From assembly GCF_900142665.1 (NCBI RefSeq), contig NZ_FRBR01000010.1, positions 62,001-126,000 on the forward strand: a stretch of DNA of 64,000 nt, written 5' to 3'. The translations under genes were made by a program, and so were the position numbers. Below are positions 55,310-64,000 of the stretch, in pieces. The number at the start of each line of letters is the position of its first letter. Positions within the stretch are counted from its first letter, which is position 1. Origin of the DNA: Roseovarius pacificus (GTDB taxonomy: Bacteria > Pseudomonadota > Alphaproteobacteria > Rhodobacterales > Rhodobacteraceae). The notes beneath the pieces are model-generated. The model was not told the origin of the DNA, did no database searches, and saw only the letters and a program-made list of their open reading frames with translations.

Positions 55310-56413
55310 TCACCCGATGGTGCCGCGCGGCCCCTCACCAACCTGTCCGCGATGCAGCAAAAAATGGTCCAGCACCACACAGGCCATCATCGCCTCGCCC
55401 ACGGGGACGGCACGGATACCGACACAAGGATCATGGCGTCCCTTGGTCACCACTTCGGTCGGGCTGCCATCCAGCCGGATCGAACGGCGCGGCGTCAGGA
55501 TCGACGAGGTCGGCTTGACCGCGAAACGCACCACCACGTCCTGCCCTGTCGAAATACCGCCCAGGATACCCCCCGCATGGTTCGAGGAATATTCCGGCCC
55601 GTCCTCACCCATGAAAATTTCATCGGCATTCTCGGTGCCGGTGAGGCGCGCGGCGGCCATGCCCTCGCCGATCTCCACGCCCTTGACGGCATTGATCGAC
55701 ATCATCGCCGCAGCCAGATCGGTATCGAGCTTGCCGTAGACCGGCGCACCCAGACCTGCGGGCAGGCCACGGGCCACCACCTCGACCTCGGCCCCGACCG
55801 AGTTCTTATTCTTGCGCAACCGTTGCAGGTAGGCCTCCCATTCGGGCGCGGCAGCGGTATCGGGAACCCAGAAATCGTTGCCGTCGATGGCGTCCCAGTC
55901 AAACCGCTCGCGATCGATGGCCAGCTCGCCCATACGAGTCATGTAGCCCTTGATCTCGATCCCCGGAATCAGCGCATTCAGCGCCGCCCGCGCCACACCA
56001 CCGGCCGCCACGCGGGCCGCCGTTTCACGCGCGGAACTGCGCCCGCCGCCGCGATAGTCGCGCAGCCCGTATTTCTGGTGGTAGGTGATATCGGCATGGC
56101 CGGGGCGGAAGGTCTGGGAAATCTCGCCGTAATCGCGCGACCGCTGGTCGGTGTTTTCGATCATCAACTGGATCGGGGTGCCGGTTGTCCGCCCTTCGAA
56201 CACGCCTGACAGGACCCTGACCGCATCGGGCTCCTGCCGTTGCGTGGTGTTCTTGTTCTGGCCCGGACGGCGCTTGTCCAGCCATTGTTGCAGAAACGCC
56301 TCGTCAATTTCGATACCCGGCGGGCAGCCATCCACCGTCGCCCCAAGGGCCGGTCCGTGGCTTTCGCCCCATGTGGTGACGCGAAACAGATGTCCGAATG
56401 TGTTGAGGCTCAT
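55310..56413 (-). CDS. aroC: Chorismate synthase
   Basis: This 367-residue enzyme converts EPSP to chorismate with reduced FMN, the last common step to aromatic amino acids, folate and quinones. Signature stretches are [19 protein letters not shown] at the N-terminus, [20 protein letters not shown] in the middle and [20 protein letters not shown] near the C-terminus. AAAGGAG lies ahead of the ATG. The gene stands alone between ald and the EamA transporter. Confidence 0.96.
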   Translation of the reverse strand: MSLNTFGHLFRVTTWGESHGPALGATVDGCPPGIEIDEAFLQQWLDKRRPGQNKNTTQRQEPDAVRVLSGVFEGRTTGTPIQLMIENTDQRSRDYGEISQTFRPGHADITYHQKYGLRDYRGGGRSSARETAARVAAGGVARAALNALIPGIEIKGYMTRMGELAIDRERFDWDAIDGNDFWVPDTAAAPEWEAYLQRLRKNKNSVGAEVEVVARGLPAGLGAPVYGKLDTDLAAAMMSINAVKGVEIGEGMAAARLTGTENADEIFMGEDGPEYSSNHAGGILGGISTGQDVVVRFAVKPTSSILTPRRSIRLDGSPTEVVTKGRHDPCVGIRAVPVGEAMMACVVLDHFLLHRGQVGEGPRGTIG

Positions 56414-56470
56414 GGTCCTGCACTCCTTTGTCCCAGTGTCCTAGCCGGGCATGGGCAGCGCCTCAAGCCA

Positions 56471-56516
56471 TTTTGCGAAACGCAAAACGGGGCCAGCCCG
56501 AAAGAGGCGGCCCCGT
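56471..56516 (-). terminator. Rho-independent terminator of ald with second hairpin
   Basis: On the minus strand ACGGGGCC pairs with GGCCCCGT (56509-56516 with 56487-56494) and is followed by TTTT. That T-run starts a second perfect 7-bp hairpin, TTTTGCG/CGCAAAA at 56471-56487. It lies just after the ald stop. Confidence 0.7.
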
Positions 56517-56540
56517 CTGAAGGCAATGAAAGGGCGCGCT

Positions 56541-57659
56541 TCAGCCTTTGACGATCTTCTCGGGCGAGATCACGTCGATGCCCAGCGCCTTGCCCACGGC
56601 GTAATATGTCAAGTGCCCGGCATGGACATTGAGACCGTTCAGCAGGTGCGGATCGTCCGCGCAGGCCTGCTTCCAGCCCTTGTCGGCCAGCGCCAGCATG
56701 AACGGCATCGTCGCGTTGCCCAGCGCAATGGTCGAGGTGCGCGCCACGGCGCCGGGCATGTTGGCCACACAGTAATGCACGATCCCGTCCACATCGTATA
56801 TCGGCTCGGCATGGGTGGTGGGTTTCGACGTTTCGAAACATCCGCCCTGATCAATGGCCACGTCCACAAGCACGGACCCCGGCTTCATCATTGCCAACTG
56901 GTCACGGCGCACCAGCTTGGGCGCCGCCGCCCCCGGAATCAGCACGGCACCGATGATCATATCCGCCGCCGGAAGCAATTCGGCCAGAGAGGCCTGATCC
57001 GAGAACTGCGTCGTCAGGCGACCCATGAACACATCATCCAGATAGGACAGGCGCGGCAGCGAGCGGTCGAGAACGGTCACGTTGGCCCCCATGCCCACGG
57101 CGACACGCGCCGCAGCCGTTCCGACGACCCCGCCCCCGACGATCATCACATTCGCCGGACGTACACCGGGCACGCCGCCCATCAGCACACCGCTGCCGCC
57201 ATTGGCCTTTTGCAAGGCCCATGCCCCGCTTTGCGGCGCCAGCCGCCCGGCGACTTCGGACATCGGCGCCAGAAGGGGAAGACCGCCGCGATTGTCGGTG
57301 ACGGTTTCATAGGCGATGGCGGTGCAGCCCGAGTCGAGCAGATCCCTGGTTTGCGCGGGGTCGGGCGCGAGGTGCAGATAGGTGAACAACACCTGACCTT
57401 CGCGCAGCATCTTGCGTTCGGCCGCCTGCGGTTCCTTGACCTTCACGATCATATCGGCGGTGGCAAAGATTTCCTCGGCGGCGTCGATAACCGTGGCCCC
57501 TGCGGCCAGGTAATCCGCATCTTCAAAGCCGGCCCCCGTGCCGGCCCCCGCCTGAACGATCACCTCGTGACCGTGAGCGATGGCCTCTTGCGCGGCATTC
57601 GGGGTCATCCCGACGCGGAATTCCTGGGGTTTGATTTCGGTCGGGCATCCGATTTTCAT
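56541..57659 (-). CDS. ald: Alanine dehydrogenase
   Basis: This 372-residue NAD-dependent enzyme interconverts alanine and pyruvate plus ammonia. Substrate residues are expected at R15 (EFRVGMTP), K75 (VKVKEP) and H96 (YLHLAPD), and the NAD-binding Rossmann motif is [19 protein letters not shown] precedes the ATG at 57659; further upstream frame is not conserved. It is divergent from an Lrp-type regulator, the arrangement expected for AldR control by alanine. Confidence 0.95.
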   Translation of the reverse strand: MKIGCPTEIKPQEFRVGMTPNAAQEAIAHGHEVIVQAGAGTGAGFEDADYLAAGATVIDAAEEIFATADMIVKVKEPQAAERKMLREGQVLFTYLHLAPDPAQTRDLLDSGCTAIAYETVTDNRGGLPLLAPMSEVAGRLAPQSGAWALQKANGGSGVLMGGVPGVRPANVMIVGGGVVGTAAARVAVGMGANVTVLDRSLPRLSYLDDVFMGRLTTQFSDQASLAELLPAADMIIGAVLIPGAAAPKLVRRDQLAMMKPGSVLVDVAIDQGGCFETSKPTTHAEPIYDVDGIVHYCVANMPGAVARTSTIALGNATMPFMLALADKGWKQACADDPHLLNGLNVHAGHLTYYAVGKALGIDVISPEKIVKG

Positions 57660-57749
57660 TGGGGGTATCCTCTCCTGAATTACAGGCATAATGCCGCATC
57701 TTACGCGCAATCGGGTTGAAAAATCCCTCGCAATTCCGGGTTTGTTGTG

Positions 57750-57767
57750 AATATCCTTCGAAATATT
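57750..57767. promoter_or_regulatory. Candidate Lrp/AldR site between ald and its regulator
   Basis: AATAT (57750-57754) and ATATT (57763-57767) form an AT-rich inverted repeat with an 8-bp spacer in the 136-bp divergent gap, 29 bp ahead of the regulator start. This fits Lrp-type binding but the match is short. Confidence 0.4.
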
Positions 57768-57795
57768 GACCTAAAGACTGAAAGGTTTTGCACAT

Positions 57796-58254
57796 ATGGC
57801 ACTGGATGCGATGGATCGTCGTTTACTGGCAGCCCTGCAACGACGCGGACGCATTTCAAATGCCGATCTGGCTGAAACCGTCAACCTGTCGGCCAGTGCC
57901 TGCCACCGACGCGTACAACGGCTGGAGGCCGAGGGGTATATCCGCGACTACGTCGCCCTTCTGGATGCACGCAAACTGGGCGTGGCCGCAACCATCTTTG
58001 TCGAGATCACCCTGTCCACGCAAGCCGATGAGGTTCTGGAGGCCTTCGAAAAGGCCGTGACCCGCATCCCGGACGTTCTGGAATGCCACCTGACGGCAGG
58101 GGCGGCGGATTACATCCTGAAGGTCGTCGCCGAAAGCACCGAGGATTTCGCGCGTATTCACCGGCAATACCTGACGCGATTGCCGGGCGTCGCCAAGATG
58201 CAATCCAGCTTCGCGTTGCGCACGGTATTCAGCACCACGGCCCTGCCGGTTTAA
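57796..58254 (+). CDS. Lrp/AsnC-family regulator (AldR-like)
   Basis: This 152-residue regulator has an N-terminal helix-turn-helix (ALQRRGRISNADLAETVNLSASACHRRVQRL) split across residues 9-40 and a C-terminal RAM ligand domain with the LECHLTAGAADYILKVVAES segment. Lrp-family members form octamers that bind amino acids. Being divergent from ald, it very likely activates ald in response to alanine. The start is the ATG at 57796. Confidence 0.93.
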   Translation: MALDAMDRRLLAALQRRGRISNADLAETVNLSASACHRRVQRLEAEGYIRDYVALLDARKLGVAATIFVEITLSTQADEVLEAFEKAVTRIPDVLECHLTAGAADYILKVVAESTEDFARIHRQYLTRLPGVAKMQSSFALRTVFSTTALPV

Positions 58255-58311
58255 CCTGGTCCTGTGGGCAGGATACTTGCCAACAGTCGCGGGATGATCA
58301 ATCTTGGCGCC

Positions 58312-59898
58312 ATGGAATGGGATTATATCATTGTTGGCGCGGGCAGCGCCGGTTGCGTGCTGGCAAACCGCCTGAGCAGCAAAGGTCACAAGGTTCTTCT
58401 GCTGGAAGCCGGAGGGCGTGATAATTACCACTGGATTCACATCCCGATGGGGTATCTCTACTGCATCGGCAACCCACGAACCGACTGGTGTTTTCGCACG
58501 GTCGAGGAAAAGGGCCTGAACGGGCGATCCCTGATCTATCCGCGCGGCAAGGTTCTGGGTGGGTGCAGTTCGATCAATGGCATGCTCTATCTGCGCGGGC
58601 AGGCCGCCGATTACGATGGCTGGCGGCAGATGGGCAATACCGGCTGGGGCTGGGACGATGTGCTGCCCTATTTCAAGCGCTCGGAAGATTATGTCGATGG
58701 CCCATCCGACCTGCATGGCACAGGGGGCGAATGGCGCGTCGACAATCAACGCCTGCACTGGGACGTTCTGGATCACTGGAAAGACGCCGCCGTGGCGGCG
58801 GGCCTGCCGGAAACCGACGATTTCAACACCGGCGACAACGAAGGCGTCGGGTATTTCAAGGTGAACCAGCGCAAGGGGTGGCGACTGAACACGGCGCGGG
58901 CGTTTCTGGGTGCGCGGAGCGGCGATACCCTGAAGGTCGAAACCCAGGCCCATACCCGACGCGTGATGGTCGAGAACGGGCGCGCCGTGGGCGTGGAATA
59001 CGAACAGGGCGGCGAGGTGAAAACCGCCCGTGCACAGGGCGAGGTGATCCTGAGCGCAGGTGCAATCGGCAGCCCGCAAATCCTGCAACTGTCGGGCATC
59101 GGGCCCGGCGATCTGCTGCAACGTCACGGGATCGAAATGCGGGTCGATATGCCGATGATCGGCGGCAACCTGCAAGACCACCTGCAACTGCGCTGCGCCT
59201 GGCGGCTGTCGGGCGCGAAGACCCTGAACACGATGGCCAATTCACTATGGGGGAAGGCGTCGATCGGGGCGCGCTATTTGCTGAACCGTTCGGGGCCGAT
59301 GTCGATGGCGCCCAGCCAGTTGGGCGCCTTTGCGAAATCGCGGCCCGATCTGGCCACGCCGGACCTGGAATTCCATGTCCAGCCCCTGACGCTGGAGGCG
59401 TTCGGCCAGCCTTTGCATGATTTCCCCGGTCTGACGGCCAGCGTGTGCAACCTGCGTCCGGAAAGCCGTGGCCATGTCGCAATCACCTCGGCCAACCCGC
59501 AAGACGCGCCCGAGATCGCGCCGAATTACCTGTCGACGGAGGGGGACAGGCAAGTGGCGGCGGCCTCGATCCGGTTGACACGCGATATCGTCGCTCAAAC
59601 CCCGATGCAGCGCTACCGCCCCGAAGAGATAAAGCCCGGTCTTTCCGCGCAAACCGAAGAGGACCTTGCGAAAGCCGCGGGCGATATCGGCACAACGATC
59701 TTTCACCCGGTGGGGACGGTCCATATGGGGGCGGATGACAGCGCGCCGCTGGATGCCAGCCTGCGCCTGCGGGGGATCGAGGGGTTGCGGGTGGTGGATG
59801 CCAGCGTGATGCCGACCATCACCAGCGGCAACACCAATTCCCCTACCATAATGATCGCCGAAAAAGCCGCCGATCTGATCCATGCGGATAGTCGTTAA
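58312..59898 (+). CDS. GMC-family FAD oxidoreductase (choline dehydrogenase-like)
   Basis: This 528-residue flavoprotein has the GMC layout: FAD motif VGAGSAGCVLANRLS near residue 8, the signature GKVLGGCSSINGMLYLRG, and the C-terminal catalytic histidine region FHPVGTVHMG and NTNSPTIMIAEKAADLI. It resembles choline dehydrogenase and alcohol dehydrogenases of the same group, but no betaine genes are adjacent, so the alcohol substrate is unknown. The start is uncertain: 58312 begins the FAD domain, while an ATG at 58294 is also possible. Neither has a strong ribosome site. Confidence 0.88.
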   Translation: MEWDYIIVGAGSAGCVLANRLSSKGHKVLLLEAGGRDNYHWIHIPMGYLYCIGNPRTDWCFRTVEEKGLNGRSLIYPRGKVLGGCSSINGMLYLRGQAADYDGWRQMGNTGWGWDDVLPYFKRSEDYVDGPSDLHGTGGEWRVDNQRLHWDVLDHWKDAAVAAGLPETDDFNTGDNEGVGYFKVNQRKGWRLNTARAFLGARSGDTLKVETQAHTRRVMVENGRAVGVEYEQGGEVKTARAQGEVILSAGAIGSPQILQLSGIGPGDLLQRHGIEMRVDMPMIGGNLQDHLQLRCAWRLSGAKTLNTMANSLWGKASIGARYLLNRSGPMSMAPSQLGAFAKSRPDLATPDLEFHVQPLTLEAFGQPLHDFPGLTASVCNLRPESRGHVAITSANPQDAPEIAPNYLSTEGDRQVAAASIRLTRDIVAQTPMQRYRPEEIKPGLSAQTEEDLAKAAGDIGTTIFHPVGTVHMGADDSAPLDASLRLRGIEGLRVVDASVMPTITSGNTNSPTIMIAEKAADLIHADSR

Positions 59899-59928
59899 AA
59901 AATCGGCCCCGGCGTCTCCGCCGGGGCC
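59897..59928 (-). terminator. Strong hairpin after the GMC gene, terminator-like on the minus strand
   Basis: GGCCCCGGCG (59905-59914) and CGCCGGGGCC (59919-59928) form a perfect 10-bp stem with a TCTC loop. Read leftward it is followed by GA and T6; read rightward it has no T-run. It could end transcripts running left out of the 60.1-kb gap or back up the pnp terminator, and may also stabilise the GMC mRNA end. Confidence 0.55.
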
Positions 59929-59948
59929 TGAACCAGTACGCTCTATCC

Positions 59949-60054
59949 GTGAGTGGTCAGCGTAGCCAGTCTACCGTAAACAGAATACTGGTCACTCACA
60001 AACCAGGAACATGAAACTCGCTATAGCGGTAGTTGTGCATCAAAGCACAACTGT
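59949..60054 (+). ncRNA. Candidate structured RNA or mRNA 3' region
   Basis: In an AT-rich 300-bp gap, 59949-59960 pairs with 59988-59999 over 12 bp (two G-T pairs), with a smaller GTAG/CTAC stem at 59962-59974. A second hairpin, AGTTGTGC/GCACAACT at 60031-60052, has two more G-T pairs below it. These wobble pairs hold only for a rightward transcript (they become C-A mismatches on the other strand). No coding frame or known RNA family is recognised, and no clear promoter is seen. Confidence 0.35.
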
Positions 60055-60143
60055 GGTCATGGGCAAGAAACCGAATTTTGTCTGGTACGGAATTCCTTAC
60101 CTTTCGCTCAAAAATAAAGTTGACGTAACGTAATCTTGCCTGC

Positions 60144-60172
60144 AAAAAAAGCCCCGGCATCGCTGCCGGGGC
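60144..60172 (-). terminator. Rho-independent terminator of pnp
   Basis: On the minus strand an 8-bp perfect GC stem (60165-60172 with 60151-60158) and a 6-nt loop are followed by T7 (60150-60144). It begins 27 nt past the pnp stop. Confidence 0.85.
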
Positions 60173-60198
60173 CATATCTTGCCGGAATTGGCCGGGGA

Positions 60199-62334
60199 TC
60201 AGTCCTCGGCGTTTTCCTCTTTCTTGATCTCTTCGCCGGTTTCCTGATCGACGACTTTCATCGACAGGCGCACCTTGCCACGATCATCAAAGCCCAGCAG
60301 CTTGACCCAAACTTCCTGACCTTCTTTCAGAACGTCGGAAGGATGGTTCAGGCGGCGGTTCTCGATCTGGCTGACATGCACCAGGCCATCACGCTTGCCA
60401 AAGAAGTTCACGAAGGCCCCGAAATCGACGATCTTCACGACCTTGCCTTTGTAGACCGCGCCTTCTTCAGGCTCGGCGACGATCGAGTGGATCATCTCGT
60501 AAGCCTTCTGAATGGCTTCGCCGTTGGGCGAAGCGATCTTGATGACGCCATCGTCGTTGATATCGACCTTGGCACCGCTGGTTTCCACGATCTCGCGGAT
60601 CACCTTGCCGCCCGAACCGATCACTTCACGGATCTTGTCGGTGGGGATGTTCATGGTTTCGATGCGCGGCGCATGAACCGAGAAATCGCCGGCTTCGGTC
60701 AATGCCTTGGACATCTCGCCCAGAATGTGCATCCGACCATCCTTGGCCTGAGCCAGGGCTTTCTTCATGATCTCGGGGGTAATGCCCGCGACCTTGATGT
60801 CCATCTGCAACGAGGTGATGCCGTTTTCGGTACCCGCCACCTTGAAGTCCATGTCACCAAGGTGATCTTCGTCACCCAGAATGTCGGTCAGAACGGCATA
60901 TTCCCCGTCGTCTTCCAGGATCAGGCCCATTGCCACGCCGGCGACCGGCGACTTGAGCGGCACACCGGCATCCATCATCGACAGCGACCCGCCACAAACG
61001 GATGCCATCGAGGACGAACCGTTCGATTCCGTGATCTCGGACACGACGCGGATCGTATAGGGGAAATCGGTGGCTGCGGGCAGAACCGCCTGAAGGGCGC
61101 GCCAGGCCAGCTTGCCGTGGCCGACTTCGCGACGGCCCGGAGGGCCGACACGACCCGCTTCACCAACCGAATAGGGCGGGAAGTTGTAGTGCAGCAGGAA
61201 GTTCGAGCGGAAGTTCCCGTGCAGGGCGTCGATGATCTGTTCATCGTCGCCGGTGCCAAGCGTGGTCACGACAAGGCCCTGCGTTTCGCCACGGGTGAAC
61301 AGCGCCGAGCCATGCGTCCGCGGCAGGAAGCCGGTTTCAGCCACGATCGGGCGCACGGTGTCGAGGCTGCGCCCGTCGATCCGCTTGCCGGATTTCACGA
61401 CGTCGCCACGCAGAACGGCGGCTTCCAGCTTTTTCAGGGCCGATCCCAGGTTGGGATCTTCCAGCTGTTCTTCGGTCAGCGCCTCGCGGATCGCTTCCTT
61501 GGCGTCGGCGACGGCAGTGGTGCGTTCCTGCTTGTCGGTGATGGCATAGGCCGAACGGATCTTGTCCTCGCCCGCCGCTTTGACGGCATCGTACAATTCG
61601 GAATAATCCGGCGGGGTGAAATCGAACGGCTCTTTCGCGCTTTCCTCGGCCAGGTCGACAATCAGGTCGATCACCGGCTGGATCTGTTCATGCGCGAAGG
61701 TCACGGCGCCCAGCATTTCGTCTTCGGTCAGCTCGTAAGCCTCCGATTCAACCATCATCACGGCGTCTTTGGTGCCGGCAACCACCAGATCAAGGCGCTG
61801 ATCGGGGTTGTTGCGCAGGTCGTGCATATCTTCGACCTCGGGGTTCAGGATGTATTCGCCATCCTCAAAGCCCACACGGCAGCCCGCGATCGGCCCCATG
61901 AAAGGAGCGCCCGAAATGGTCAGCGCGGCCGATGCGGCAATCATCGCCACGATATCGGGATCGTTGACCAGATCGTGCGACAGCACGGTGCACATCACCA
62001 GAACTTCGTTCTTGAAACCCTCGACGAACAGAGGGCGAATCGGGCGGTCGATCAGGCGCGCGGTCAGCGTTTCCTTTTCGGTCGGACGTGCCTCGCGCTT
62101 GAAAAAGCCGCCGGGCACCTTGCCCGCGGCATAGTATTTTTCCTGATAGTGGACGGTCAGCGGAAAGAAATCCTGACCGGGTTTCGGGGATTTGGCAAAG
62201 GTCACGTTCGCCATGACCGTGGTTTCACCAAGTGTGGCGATGACCGAGCCATCTGCCTGACGGGCGACCTTGCCCGTTTCCAGTGTCAGCGTTTCTTCGC
62301 CCCACTGGATCGATTTTTTCACTTCGTTGAACAT
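60199..62334 (-). CDS. pnp: Polyribonucleotide nucleotidyltransferase (PNPase)
   Basis: This 711-residue 3'-5' exoribonuclease has two RNase PH-like domains (the first from [20 protein letters not shown], the second carrying [20 protein letters not shown]), then a KH domain ([12 protein letters not shown]) and an S1 domain ([22 protein letters not shown]). It degrades RNA phosphorolytically and joins the degradosome. AGGAAACG precedes two consecutive ATGs; I use the second, at 62334. It follows rpsO on the same strand, the classic rpsO-pnp order, with a terminator and a leader hairpin between. Confidence 0.96.
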   Translation of the reverse strand: MFNEVKKSIQWGEETLTLETGKVARQADGSVIATLGETTVMANVTFAKSPKPGQDFFPLTVHYQEKYYAAGKVPGGFFKREARPTEKETLTARLIDRPIRPLFVEGFKNEVLVMCTVLSHDLVNDPDIVAMIAASAALTISGAPFMGPIAGCRVGFEDGEYILNPEVEDMHDLRNNPDQRLDLVVAGTKDAVMMVESEAYELTEDEMLGAVTFAHEQIQPVIDLIVDLAEESAKEPFDFTPPDYSELYDAVKAAGEDKIRSAYAITDKQERTTAVADAKEAIREALTEEQLEDPNLGSALKKLEAAVLRGDVVKSGKRIDGRSLDTVRPIVAETGFLPRTHGSALFTRGETQGLVVTTLGTGDDEQIIDALHGNFRSNFLLHYNFPPYSVGEAGRVGPPGRREVGHGKLAWRALQAVLPAATDFPYTIRVVSEITESNGSSSMASVCGGSLSMMDAGVPLKSPVAGVAMGLILEDDGEYAVLTDILGDEDHLGDMDFKVAGTENGITSLQMDIKVAGITPEIMKKALAQAKDGRMHILGEMSKALTEAGDFSVHAPRIETMNIPTDKIREVIGSGGKVIREIVETSGAKVDINDDGVIKIASPNGEAIQKAYEMIHSIVAEPEEGAVYKGKVVKIVDFGAFVNFFGKRDGLVHVSQIENRRLNHPSDVLKEGQEVWVKLLGFDDRGKVRLSMKVVDQETGEEIKKEENAED

Positions 62335-62349
62335 CATCGTTTCCTAGCT

Positions 62350-62381
62350 GGAGGCCCTCCCGGGCGTATCCCGGGTCCTCC
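62350..62381 (-). promoter_or_regulatory. Hairpin in the pnp 5' leader
   Basis: On the minus strand GGAGG/CCTCC and CCCGGG/CCCGGG form a two-part stem with a small internal loop and an ATACG apical loop, 16 nt ahead of the pnp start. In E. coli a leader hairpin cut by RNase III permits PNPase autoregulation; this may be a shorter counterpart. Confidence 0.5.
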
Positions 62382-62535
62382 GTTTCACTGGCGGCCCCAT
62401 TGCCGCCGACCCCTTCATCCTCACATGCGCCGGGGTCAGAGCGTCACGTCTCAGATGTGCGCGCCATACAGCAGAATGCCCGATTTGCAAAGCGATTTAC
62501 GCGATCCGGGCACCTGCAGGGCCTGACTGGCCAAC

Positions 62536-62563
62536 AAAAAACGCCCGCAGCAAATGCGGGCGT
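62536..62563 (-). terminator. Terminator of rpsO
   Basis: On the minus strand ACGCCCGCA pairs with TGCGGGCGT (9 bp, TTTGC loop), and T5 follows. It lies 24 nt past the rpsO stop and would partly separate rpsO from pnp. Confidence 0.85.
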
Positions 62564-62586
62564 TTCAAGACATTGGCGGCCAGCGC

Positions 62587-62856
62587 TTAGCGGCGGATGC
62601 CGAGGCGCTTGATCAGGTCGCGATAACGCGCCTCATCCTTGCCCTTGAGGTAGTCCAGCAGCTTACGGCGCTGAGCAACCATTTTCAGAAGGCCACGGCG
62701 ACCGTGGTTGTCTTTCTTGTGGGTCTTGAAATGCTCGGTGAGGGTCGCGATGCGCGAGCTGAGGATGGCAACCTGTACTTCGGGCGAACCGGTGTCGCCG
62801 TCCTTGGTTGCGTATTCCTTCATGACACGTGCTTTGTCTTCGGCAGTGATCGACAT
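62587..62856 (-). CDS. rpsO: 30S ribosomal protein S15
   Basis: This 89-residue protein is bS15/uS15, which binds the central domain of 16S rRNA and forms an intersubunit bridge. Conserved parts are [36 protein letters not shown] and the C-terminal RLGIRR. The length is identical to most bacterial S15 proteins. GGAGACCCCG precedes the ATG. It lies upstream of pnp. Confidence 0.97.
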   Translation of the reverse strand: MSITAEDKARVMKEYATKDGDTGSPEVQVAILSSRIATLTEHFKTHKKDNHGRRGLLKMVAQRRKLLDYLKGKDEARYRDLIKRLGIRR

Positions 62857-63002
62857 CGGGGTCTCCTTTTAATCAAGGGTTCAGGGCACAAGCCGGGATG
62901 TCGTCCAGCAGGGTCCTATGGAGAATATCCCCGATCCAAGCCGGGGATGCGTGCGTTTAGAAGATATCAGGGAAAAATGAAAGCGAAAATTGCCAACAGG
63001 GT

Positions 63003-64000
63003 TCAGCGGGTCATGAGCGTGCCAAAGGTACTTTCCGCAATCAGGGTGATGTGTTCCAGTGACAGCCCATCGGCCCCATCCAAAGCGGCGATACGCACGC
63101 CATTCAGCACAACATGCTGACGGGTCTCATCGGTGTCATCCTGTTCGATTGCCACCTTGGGGTCGGGGTTGGCGATATCGTCGTAAATCACCATCAGCGA
63201 ATCCTCGGCCACCGAAAAATCGCTGATCTCGGCCTGATGGTCTTGCGACAACCACTCTCCCAGCACGACGCGATCCGAACCGTTCCCGGTGCTGACGATA
63301 TCGTCACGCCCCGCAAGGATCAGATCGTCACCGTCTCCGCCATTCAGATAATCGCCTTCATCCTGATCCTGAATGCCGGGCAGATCATCATCGTCGGTGA
63401 TACCGATAAGAGTATCGTCACCCCACCCCCCGAACAGCGTATCGGCCCCGAGGCCGCCATCCAACATATCGTCGCCCAAATAACCATGCAGCGCATCCGC
63501 GCCATCCCGCCCAAAAAGCAGGTCGTTTCCGGCGCCACCCACAAGACTGTCGTCGCCGTCATCGCCCGAGAGCGTGTCGTCCCCGTCATGGCCGAACAAC
63601 TGGTCGCTACCGGGGCCGCCCATTAGGCTGTCATTGTCCGCACCGCCGTGCAGGGTATCGTTCCCGGCCTGCCCGTCAATGGTATCAGCGCCGAGACCGC
63701 CGAACAGTTGATCGTTTCCGGCCCCGCCGAATACCTGATCGGCCCCGGCATAGCCATTCATCTGATCGTTTCCGGGAGTTCCCTGCATGACATCCGCCGA
63801 AGGCCCGCCCGATACGATCTGCCCGGCTGCGCTACTGCCACCGGGCGGCGCCGGAGAGCCCGGCGGCGGATCACGCTCTGCTTCGTCCTCGGGGTCGGTC
63901 AGCAGATCGTCACCGCCAGAGGACCCACCCGCGGACTCGGGCAGCGGCAGGTTGATCATACTGCCGTCATCGTCATTCGCGCCCATATCGAACCCGAAAA
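63003..64000 (-). CDS. RTX-type calcium-binding repeat protein, N-terminus outside the window
   Basis: At least 332 residues are visible; the frame continues past an internal ATG at 63986 (preceding residues FGFD) to the window edge, so the true start is probably outside, likely after a membrane or signal segment. A Ser/Gly/Pro/acid-rich linker is followed by about 14 tandem nonapeptides of the GGxGxDxL type, the calcium-binding RTX beta-roll, then a roughly 110-residue C-terminal domain. Such proteins are secreted by type I systems or exposed at the surface. No protease, lipase or other catalytic domain is seen in this part. Confidence 0.85.
   Translation of the reverse strand, partial: FGFDMGANDDDGSMINLPLPESAGGSSGGDDLLTDPEDEAERDPPPGSPAPPGGSSAAGQIVSGGPSADVMQGTPGNDQMNGYAGADQVFGGAGNDQLFGGLGADTIDGQAGNDTLHGGADNDSLMGGPGSDQLFGHDGDDTLSGDDGDDSLVGGAGNDLLFGRDGADALHGYLGDDMLDGGLGADTLFGGWGDDTLIGITDDDDLPGIQDQDEGDYLNGGDGDDLILAGRDDIVSTGNGSDRVVLGEWLSQDHQAEISDFSVAEDSLMVIYDDIANPDPKVAIEQDDTDETRQHVVLNGVRIAALDGADGLSLEHITLIAESTFGTLMTR

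Noticed and set aside
58312..59898. betA choline dehydrogenase
   Set aside because: It is GMC-family, but no betB, betI or choline transport genes are adjacent, so the specific name is not justified.
60136..62526. Nearly 800-codon open frame opposite pnp
   Set aside because: It is a mirror of the pnp reading frame; composition is unlike a real protein and pnp is unambiguous.

Overview
The window looks like a chromosomal stretch of a marine Rhodobacteraceae (Roseobacter-group) alphaproteobacterium. I infer this from the high G+C coding sequence, the aap general amino-acid ABC transporter, ATP12 chaperone, DUF2794 and beta-carbonic anhydrase genes, a five-step hut pathway using HutF and HutG, and an RTX-repeat protein. 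About 58 protein genes are packed tightly on both strands. Many neighbours share 1-4 nt stop/start overlaps. I see no rRNA or tRNA genes, transposases, phage genes or CRISPR arrays, and no clearly broken gene, so this is core genome with some accessory metabolism.

Layout. 1-2.9 kb: the 3' part of a 2,4-dienoyl-CoA reductase, a LysR regulator and an FMN reductase. 2.9-5.4 kb: an AmmeMemoRadiSam locus of unknown function, with a radical SAM enzyme divergent from a Memo-AMMECR1 fusion. 5.4-8.2 kb: a divergent pair of MnmC-like half enzymes (FAD oxidoreductase and MnmD methyltransferase) plus an EamA exporter. 8.2-11.2 kb: soluble lytic transglycosylase divergent from dapA. 11.2-14.9 kb: NYN/OST-HTH protein, YghU-type glutathione transferase, glutathione-dependent formaldehyde dehydrogenase, I78 inhibitor lipoprotein and DUF2794. 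14.9-15.3 kb is non-coding and holds a 138-bp element with long inverted repeats. 15.3-21.5 kb: agmatinase-family enzyme, NlpC/P60 hydrolase, M17 aminopeptidase, a small helical protein, carbonic anhydrase and a DUF4139 protein.

21.7-30.5 kb: asd, then a crcB-rluC-HAD-ATP12 chain in which every junction is a 4-nt overlap, then aapJQMP. 30.5-35.2 kb: rlmH-rsfS, an MscS channel, an HDAC-fold deacetylase and glycerate 2-kinase. 35.2-39.6 kb: ugd, glmM and manC, which feed nucleotide sugars to envelope polysaccharide. 39.7-47.4 kb: the complete histidine-to-glutamate hut locus, hutCF divergent from hutIHGU, with an 18-bp perfect palindrome between the arms and a DUF1810 gene coupled to the end of hutU. 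47.4-50.2 kb: a Tat-exported binding protein without ABC permeases, preceded by an unidentified protein with about 11 membrane segments. 50.3-64 kb: SDR-like reductase, small SLT lipoprotein, VOC protein, AMP nucleosidase, HU, EamA exporter, aroC, ald with a divergent Lrp-type regulator, a GMC oxidoreductase, an AT-rich structured intergenic region, pnp, rpsO and an RTX protein cut by the window edge.

The main systems are amino-acid uptake and catabolism (aap, hut, ald), lysine/aromatic synthesis (dapA, asd, aroC), envelope and peptidoglycan metabolism (slt, SLT lipoprotein, NlpC/M17, ugd/glmM/manC) and RNA/ribosome maturation (rluC, rlmH, rsfS, mnmD, pnp, rpsO). The points most worth a second look are the 138-bp inverted-repeat element, the structured region between the GMC gene and pnp, the orphan binding-protein/membrane-protein pair, the fused AmmeMemoRadiSam locus and the DUF1810 gene tied to hut.
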